Position numbers and translations under genes: made by a program | Notes under the pieces: generated by a model | What the model saw: only the letters and a program-made list of their open reading frames with translations | The model's database searches: none | What the model was told of the DNA's origin: nothing | Shown here: piece after piece, positions 37,456 through 64,000 of the stretch | How positions within the stretch are numbered: position 1 is the first letter of the stretch | Layout: each line of letters opens with the position of its first letter | NCBI RefSeq assembly: GCF_047663525.1 | Contig: NC_092597.1 | Location: forward strand, 22,150,001 to 22,214,000 | Origin: Anas platyrhynchos | Taxonomy: Eukaryota; Chordata; Aves; Anseriformes; Anatidae | Reading direction: 5' to 3' | Length of the DNA stretch: 64,000 bases

Positions 37456-37544
37456 GGGGGGGGGGGCAGAACGCTCGGCGCGGTGACTGCCGTCAGCGAG
37501 GCGGCGCCGGGAGGGAGGAGGAGGAGAAGGGGGGGTGGGGGGGG
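37456..37544 (+). promoter_or_regulatory. CLPX: G-run region (possible G-quadruplex) upstream of CLPX
   Basis: G11 at 37456-37466, and G7-T-G8 at 37529-37544, stand in the probable CLPX promoter/5' UTR. Such runs can form G-quadruplexes on the plus strand; no structural evidence exists here. Confidence 0.6.
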
Positions 37545-37675
37545 TGTTTACGGGGCGGGCGGCAGCGGCGCCGCCAGCCAGGGCCAGGCCTCGGCAGGGG
37601 GGGGTGGGGAGCGGCCGGGCCGGGCTAGGCCAGGCCGGGCCGGGCCTCGTCTCACCTCACCTCAGCCGAGCGATA

Positions 37676-57509
<19,834 letters not shown>

Positions 57510-57751
57510 ATACTGTCAGAATGCTCTCCTGCATAAAGCGCACTTGGTTATTTCCTTAGGATTTGCCTCTGGCTTCACAATCTGATACTAACAGCATTGG
57601 ATCTATCTCGGATATGATACGTGATGAGGAACCTTATTAGATAAATCAGATCGTGTATTTTACTGTGACATCACATTGATTTATTTGATGGACATTGTGT
57701 GGACTTGAATGGCATAATGTTCAAATATGAATTGTATATTACATTTGTTCA

Positions 57752-57757
57752 ATTAAA
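57752..57757 (+). terminator. CLPX: CLPX proximal polyadenylation signal (ATTAAA)
   Basis: The first good hexamer after the CLPX stop codon, 243 bp downstream. It is the common ATTAAA variant. Confidence 0.5.
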
Positions 57758-59267
57758 ATGTATAGCAAATATAGCAACACCTGAATTGCTTTTTCTAAAA
57801 ACTAAACAGCAATGCAGGTACTACCAGTAGTTAGATTTTACAATAATGTTACTCTACAAATGGGAAAACAAGTTTAATAATTAGTAGAGGGTGAATAAAC
57901 TACTAGCTCCTCATGTGACTCGCACGGGGTTGTGTTCAGGTCAGTGTTAGACTTCTGCTGGTGTTTGACACCCAGCGGGTGCTGGAGTGACTTGTTACAT
58001 GTGATGTGGGAGGAAGCCCTTGCAACAGGATTTTTGAAAAAAACTAGGGGACACTTTATGGACACTGCTGGGAGACTTTGCTAAATGTAACACTAGCTTG
58101 TTACGTTAATTTGGATGCAATATCAAATACATCCTATTGCTCACCTCTCCATTAGGAGTCAGTTTTAGTCACCTGGAGAACCGTGAAAGAAGGTGAAGTT
58201 AACAATTTGCTCATTTTTTCCAGAAGGATAAATAAGATTTCCAGGAATTGGTAAGCCATCTGAGTTTCGAAGAGAACTTGGCATAAATTTTTAAATATTA
58301 ATGTTCTAATATAGTACATTTTGTTTAACGTATTGGAACTATCATGCATCAATTTTTTGGTGCCAGGTATTTGCCCAACCTATCTTATAATGTTGAGATG
58401 AAAGAAGTAAATGTATAATATTTTTGATGTAATCAGTAGTGATTGTTCACATGACAGTGCTTTTAAGTTATATGCTCAAATGCTAGTATTGCATCTTGTG
58501 GTTTTGTCTTTGATTTTTAGTCTCACAGCAAGCAATCCTCCCTCTTCTGTTTCACATCAAAATAAATTAAATCCTTTAGGAAAGTCTTTGTAAAAAAACA
58601 CTAAAGGACCTGTATGTTTTTAATTTGTTCCAGGAATTAAAATTGTTGCTTACAACTTGGTTTTGTCCTTCAGTGATACACGGATTTAGGTTTTACTGGG
58701 CCTTTTAAAATTTTAATTCACGCTAATTAAATAAAACTTGCATCATTCTTTTCCATCTAGTAGATATTTTAGGTAAGGAAAGGTACTGCAGATGTGTTGG
58801 CCCTGTTCTTCGTTAATTTTTGTCATGTAAATTTTAGGTGATGGTCCTGTAATACTTGTGTTCCTACACAGAAAGCAGTTTTAGCCAGATGCAACAAATG
58901 CTTGTTAGGATTTCATGTTTTTTTCTGGTTAAATGACCTGTTAATGGTTCAGAAAAAGCTGCTTTTAGAATTGAGGACGTTTCTAAGAGATGCTTAGTCA
59001 CCTCAAATCGAAATCTTTGGTGATCTGCCTGTAACTTTATCCTCATTTTCCTTTTTGTAGAGTGAAGAACATAACCAACCGCTTTTAACTCCCAATTCTT
59101 TAACTCTAATCCTTTTTTAAGTGGAGCTGGGGGGGGTGGAGAAACGTTTTAGGCAAAACTGTTGAACAACTTAGTTTTGGAAGTTGTTTCGCCTTATGTA
59201 ACCAAGAACTGTTTTTAAGGAAACAAATGCTGTGTAACTACAGTTTGTACTTCACTGCTGGCGTTTG

Positions 59268-59273
59268 AATAAA
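59268..59273 (+). terminator. CLPX: CLPX distal polyadenylation signal (AATAAA)
   Basis: A canonical AATAAA followed within 35 bp by a GU-rich stretch (ATGTGTGCTCCGTGAG). It is the last candidate before the PDCD7 CpG island, about 435 bp before the PDCD7 start codon. Confidence 0.55.
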
Positions 59274-59639
59274 ACAAAGTGGAATACGACAGAGAGAGAG
59301 ATGTGTGCTCCGTGAGCGACGCTGGGCTGGACAGGAGTGGTGGTGACCCATGTGTGGCTGGGGGCTGTCTCTGGATATTGTTGTTGGACTTCAAGGTTTG
59401 TTTTGTTCCAGATTTTAGCTTTTTTGGTTTTAAATTGATGCAGATGAATGAAGAAAGGTGATGCTGGTAGGTGTTTATTCAGCACGGGGTAGTCCCACCA
59501 AAGCACCTGATGTGGCAACTCGCCTTGGTTATATGCAGCAAAGAGTTATGTATGCATGAAGCTTCACAATACGCCTGTACATCCCCATAACCTGTCCCCG
59601 CTTTTATTAAAACCAGTCCCAAGGAGCCCTTTCCACAAA

Positions 59640-59717
59640 CTCCTCCTGTCTGAGGCGAGGCCCCCGGGCTGCTCTCCCCGCCCCGCTCCCGCCCCCGCCT
59701 CTCCCCAAGATGGCGGC
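59640..59717 (+). promoter_or_regulatory. PDCD7: PDCD7 promoter start and TISU/YY1 element
   Basis: A CpG island begins near 59640 and runs through PDCD7 exon 1. CAAGATGGCGGC at 59706-59717 is a perfect match to the TISU consensus (SAASATGGCGGC), which couples YY1-dependent transcription to initiation from a very short 5' UTR. Its ATG is the PDCD7 start codon. Confidence 0.8.
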
Positions 59718-62700
59718 CCCACCGCCGCCGCCATTCCCGGGCCGCTTCGCGCCTCCGTTCCGCTCCTTCCCCCCGGGGCCTTTCCCCCCCGCTCCTCCTC
59801 CTGCTCCCTCCGCGTCCTTCTCGGGCCGCCCGCTTCCCTTCCCGGCTGTGTCGGCGGCTCCCCCGCCGTTCCTGCTGCCCCCCGAGGCCGCTCCCTATTT
59901 CCCTGCTCCTCGCCCCGCCGCCGCCCCGCCGCTTTTCCCCCCGTGGCCCTCAAGCGAGCGGCCCCCGGCCGGCCGCGGGGCCCCTCCGGGCGCTGCGGAG
60001 GCGGAGGAGGAGGCTCAGCAGCGGCAGCGGGACGAGCAATGGCTGACACAGTTCCTAGCCCGTCACCGGGCTCCTTTCACTGCTCCTCGACCTCCTCCGG
60101 TGTCCCCCGGTGCCAGCCCCGAGGCTGGGCGGCGGCTGGCGGTGACGGCGCTGGGGCTGGTGGCTCGCCTGGCCGCCGCCTGCCGAGCCCTGAGGCGGCT
60201 GGAGGCTGAGGGGGACGAGGAAGGATGGAGCGAGGCGAAGCTGGAAGCTGAGGCGGCGAGGTCGGAGCTGCAGGAGGCCGTGAGGCCCCTGAGGGAGCCC
60301 GGCTATCTGCAGGAGCTGGGGAGGAAGGCTGAGAAGGCGAGGAAGAGGAGGCAGCGCCTCCAAAGGAGGAAGCAGGAGGCTGAGGCGGCCAAGGAGGAGG
60401 AGGCCGCCCGAGCTGCCGAGCGGGAGGCTGAGATCGACCGGTGGAGAGCCAAGTGCATCCAGGAGGTGGAGGAGAAGAACCGGGTACGGCCTCATCCTGC
60501 TGTCACACCCCATGGGTGCTGCACCAGCCTCAAACCAGCCTTCGGCCTCATGGCTCCTGCTGGCACAGGAGATTTCAGCGGCGCTCGCAGCACTTGGTGG
60601 CTTCTGGAGAAGCCCTTTTGGACATCTCGGCTGTGCCACAGCCGTGTCCTGGCCCGGCGGGTGCAGTTAAATGAGCTCAGGTGCCTGCAGAGGTCTCGGT
60701 TTGTGGTCCTGAGCTCGCAGCCTCCCCATGCCTCAGTGGCTGCCGTGCGCCCACAGCTACCCAGCGGCGGTTTGGTGCCTTGGCCTTGCCGCCTGCTTTG
60801 TCCCTACGAAGCTTGTTTGCAAGGTTTTCTGTCTTGTGGGGAAGCAAAACGGCTCCAAAACAAAAAATAACCAACCAACAAAGCTCTCAAATTAGGCACG
60901 ATGTGAAGTGTTGCAGGCACCTGTTGGTTGGCTGCTGGTCAAAGATTCACTGCTCTAGGGGTGCTGGGCTGGTTGCTTGGGAGGTGCAGAGCAGCTGTAG
61001 TGAAAGGTTTTTGTGTTTAGACTCTGCCATGTTAATGGGCTGTAACTGCACAGCTGTGAAACCTGTGTGGTTTATATTTATTGTATGTTTTTGCTAACTT
61101 TCTGAAGCTAAAGGCTGTTGGGCTTTATGAATTCAACAGCCATTCTGGCCCAAATTTATGAGTGGCAGAGCATTTATTTATTTTCTCCTAAAGTCTATTA
61201 GGTTTTGACTTTGATAAAGGAGATCAGATGCTTGACTGACTTGCTATGGTTGTGTTACTAGGAAGTTATTTTGATCTCCAGGGCTTTGCTCATCTTTTTA
61301 AAAGTACCTTTTCTTGTCTGTGGGGGATACTTCATGCATTGCTGTTTTTTTCCTTTCCTTTCAGGAGCGGGAACTTAAGGCTGCTGCAGACAGTGTCTTA
61401 TCTGAGGTCAGGAAGAAGCAAGCAGACACAAAGCGAATGATGGACATCCTGCGTGCCTTAGAAAAGCTTCGGAAACTAAGAAAAGAGGCTGCTGGCAGAA
61501 AAGGTTAATTAGGAGAATTTTTCCAAACTTTTCTACTTGTGCTTGCAGGAAATAATGTGATGGGGAAGGTGCAGTTTGGAAAAGCTGTTTCTTAATCAGT
61601 GGGTTTAGTTACATCGTTATGCGAGAATAGTTATAAAATGCTGAACGGCAAATTGGATGCAGTGGCTGCATTCCTACATTTCCAAGCTCCTCCTTATCAG
61701 AAAATTCTTCTGACAAGATAATTGTTAGCAAGGTTAGGCTTATGCTTCTCTGACGTGTTTTGCCAGCTCCACTCTTTAGTCTGCTAACAGGGCCTCTTCT
61801 GAATCTGAAAGTTTTAATTTAATTCTTTTTCTCTTTAGGTGTTTGTCCGCCTCCCTCAGCAGATGAAGCATTTGAAAGTCAAGTAGAAAGTCTCAAAACG
61901 TTGCTAAAAAACCGGACAGAGCTGTACGAAGCTGAGGAGAGAGCATTAAGAGTTATGTTGGAGGGAGAGCAGGAGGAAGAACGGAAGAGAGAAATGGAGA
62001 AGAAACAGAAGAAGGAAAGGGAAAAACTTCTACAGCAGAAACGTGAAATTGATTCCAAGCTGTTTGGGGATCCAGGTAGATCCTGCGTGCCATACGTCAC
62101 TGTATTTGTTTCTTAGGCACTGGGTTTAAATTACAGGAGCAAAAATAGCTGGGAAAGAAGTCATCTGAAATAATTTATGCTTAGAGAAAAAGACGGGATA
62201 AACAGAGAGAAATAATTTAACTGCTTTTAACAAATGTGATGCAAGAAGAACTGTTGAGCTCTTCATCATAGGCTGCAGTATATCTCAAGCTGACTCCATA
62301 ACATTTTGCAAGAAGAGGTTGTAGATGAGCTGAAGTAGGAATAAACAGAGTAGATTGAAGACTTCCTGCACCTAGTGGGTGCTTTAGTTTGGTGACTTGG
62401 TAAGCGTGACTTGGGTGATCTGTAAAGGTTCAGCGCCCATATGTTCCCCTTATTTAGAGGATGGAGGCAGGAAAAAGTTTTGCTAGCCTTGACTTTGACA
62501 GAGTCAAAGCTCTGACAGCTCTGGGAAGGATGAAGAGATGTGCAAAGCATCTAAATAGTCCTTAACATGCTGTGTAGGTAAAGATCCCAAGTTAGGTTGG
62601 GGAGTAACAAATGAGTTGGCAAATCTGGGGCTTCTAAGACTTCTTAGAATCAAAGGTGTCTCTGGTTTATTGAACGATTTCTGTCTGTGTTTTAACAGAT

Positions 62701-63321
62701 GAATTTCCTCTTGCCGATCTACTGCAACCCTTCAGAGAATATTACTTACAAGCCGAGCATTCTGTAGCAGCTCTAATCCAGATCAGGTAGAAATGAAGAT
62801 TTTATTTCAGTGTCTAATGTGACAAGTACTGTTTGTTGGGGCTGTAAAATTTTAGTTCTGTCATTAACTTCCAAGTATGATTATTCTTATTCATAATAAT
62901 TAATTCATAATAATCAATTATTATGATTCTGTTGTTTTTTTTTTCCCCTTTTTTTTGGTTAAGTGTCTACCTTCTAGCTTGATGAAGTTGTATCCAGCAG
63001 ACACTCTTGCGAAGCAGAGTGTGCTTTCATGTCTAACCATTGCCTTTACTGTATCAGTATATTAAAATTTTCACATTTGTGCTTTGAAAAAAATGTTTCA
63101 GAGCACGGTTTACAATTGTTTTGTGCATTGGTTGGCGTGAACAAATATGTATGTAGGTGTATAATCTTACTGCTCCTCTCAAACAAGACTTTCTCTCTTA
63201 AAGGCACGAGTGGGATCAGTACTTGGTGCCAGCCGATCACCCCGAAGGAAGCTGCATCCCTCCAGGATGGGTTCTTCCAAGTCTCCCCACAAACGACACT
63301 TGGGCCACTGCTGTCAGATAA
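59710..63321 (+). CDS. PDCD7: Programmed cell death protein 7 (U11/U12 snRNP 59K protein)
   Basis: Five exons: 59710-60483, 61365-61503, 61839-62075, 62699-62786, 63204-63321. They give 451 residues (human 485). Exon 1 encodes a Pro-rich N-terminus (about residues 1-95, many PPP and PF steps). It is followed by a long Arg/Glu-rich helical region ending in EIDRWRAKCIQEVEEK. Exons 2-3 encode the most conserved part (KAAADSVLSEVRKKQADTKR; ELYEAEERALRVMLEGEQEE). Exons 4-5 encode the C-terminal PDCD7 block, including EFPLADLLQPFREYYLQAEH, HEWDQYLVPADHP and a Trp-containing end. The family protein is U11-59K, a nuclear component of the U11/U12 di-snRNP that recognises minor-class introns. The ATG was chosen because of the TISU element and the absence of an in-frame upstream ATG. 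The gene's own introns are U2-type. The shorter Pro-rich N-terminus is the main difference from mammals. Confidence 0.96.
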
Positions 63322-63552
63322 TTTAGAAATAAATTATTTTATCTTTGAAGGACGATAAGGTCTCATCGTTGGGTCCCGTTTCTGGTCGTTAAGCCTGTGG
63401 CCAGATACTGGAATATCTTGACGAAAACAGTAAGAGATGTTTTTGTTTTCTGACTCTGGAGGGAAATATCTGAGCAAGTCCAAAGCTGTCAGGCCTCTTG
63501 TGGCACAGAGTTACAATCCTGCTGTGAGTTTTTGTTAACAAATCTCTATCTT

Positions 63553-63558
63553 AATAAA
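63553..63558 (+). terminator. PDCD7: PDCD7 polyadenylation signal
   Basis: A canonical AATAAA 232 bp after the PDCD7 stop codon is followed by a GU-rich stretch (TTATTTGTGCTGG). A second AATAAA lies at 63657-63662 just before an A-run, so the end may be alternative. Confidence 0.65.
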
Positions 63559-63689
63559 GTAACATTGCTGACAAGGTTATTTGTGCTGGTATTCATGTGC
63601 TATTTTTAGTAACTTTTATCTTTATAAGCCTAAATCAAGATGTTGAAATCTCCAGAAATAAAAACGTTGTTTAAAAAAAAAAAAAAGAT

Positions 63690-64000
63690 CATTAGTAACA
63701 TGTTTTTCTTTTTAAATGAAGCATGTCAAGCATTGCTTTCAAAATAGTTTCTGTATTTCTGTGCGTAGAAACGAACATAGTACAAGTTTAAACAAATTCT
63801 AAGTACAAACAAGATATAAGTTCTTAAAGCTTGATTAAAGCAGCTGTTGACATTTTGCTTTTGTGGACTAAAACTGGTACCACAACATGGAAAATATTAC
63901 CTGTTGTGTTGAAATAAGTCAGTCAGACGTGATTATATATAAATCTGATAAATAAGCCTGCTGGAAAAAAAAATACAATCTGAAGTTTAACCTATTTAAA
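63690..64000. other. Downstream flank of PDCD7
   Basis: AT-rich sequence with no open frame of note, RNA gene or repeat recognised. Confidence 0.7.

Larger units (their letters stand above)
57510..59285 (+). other. CLPX: CLPX 3' UTR region with several polyadenylation signals
   Basis: AT-rich non-coding sequence follows the CLPX stop. Candidate signals are ATTAAA at 57752-57757 and AATAAA at 57894-57899, 58561-58566, 58730-58735 and 59268-59273. Short (about 0.25 kb) and long (about 1.8 kb) 3' UTRs are both possible. Which is used cannot be read from the sequence. Confidence 0.6.

Noticed and set aside
59556-60209. Overlapping ATG-started open frame of 217 codons across PDCD7 exon 1
   Set aside because: It is in a different frame from PDCD7, is Pro/Ala/Gly/Ser-rich only because of the high GC, and runs on after the true start. 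It is a shadow frame.
59710-63321. Possible U12-type introns in PDCD7 itself (autoregulation of a minor-spliceosome gene)
   Set aside because: The four donors (GTACGG, GTTAAT, GTAGAT, GTAGAA) do not match GTATCC/ATATCC, so all look U2-type.

Overview
This is a vertebrate nuclear DNA window. It carries four intron-containing protein genes with GT-AG splice sites, CpG-rich promoters and AATAAA polyadenylation signals. Four genes in 64 kb, introns mostly of 0.1-5 kb, very few interspersed repeats and the protein sequences themselves suggest a bird. This is probably the segment equivalent to human 15q22.31. The bird assignment is inference; no species-diagnostic element was found.

Layout: 1 to about 10.4 kb is non-coding flank in which I recognise no exon. 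ANKDD1A (+, 10603-23868, 15 coding exons) encodes an ankyrin-repeat plus death-domain protein. SPG21/maspardin (-, 25496-33412, with an untranslated first exon near 35.4-35.6 kb) converges on it; the two polyadenylation signals are only about 260 bp apart. A gap of about 1.7 kb separates the SPG21 promoter from CLPX (+, 37676-57509, 14 exons), the mitochondrial AAA+ unfoldase of the ClpXP protease. PDCD7 (+, 59710-63321, 5 exons), the U11-59K protein of the minor spliceosome, follows closely on the same strand. All four reading frames were rebuilt exon by exon and close in frame: 508, 310, 626 and 451 residues, near the usual family lengths.

The four products have separate jobs (scaffold/death-domain protein, endosomal alpha/beta-hydrolase-fold protein, mitochondrial protein quality control, minor-intron splicing), so this is a syntenic neighbourhood and not a functional operon. 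I found no mobile-element cassette, CRISPR array or multi-gene novel system. The more unusual signals lie in the regulatory DNA and at gene ends. They are: an open, AUG-less frame through a GGC/GGA repeat in SPG21 exon 1 that joins the maspardin start in frame; E-box/CLEAR-type sites beside it; three ACTACA-type ZNF143/THAP11-like motifs upstream of CLPX; a perfect TISU/YY1 element at the PDCD7 start codon; a C-terminal CaaX-like tetrapeptide in ANKDD1A; and a gene order that differs from human by what looks like one inversion.
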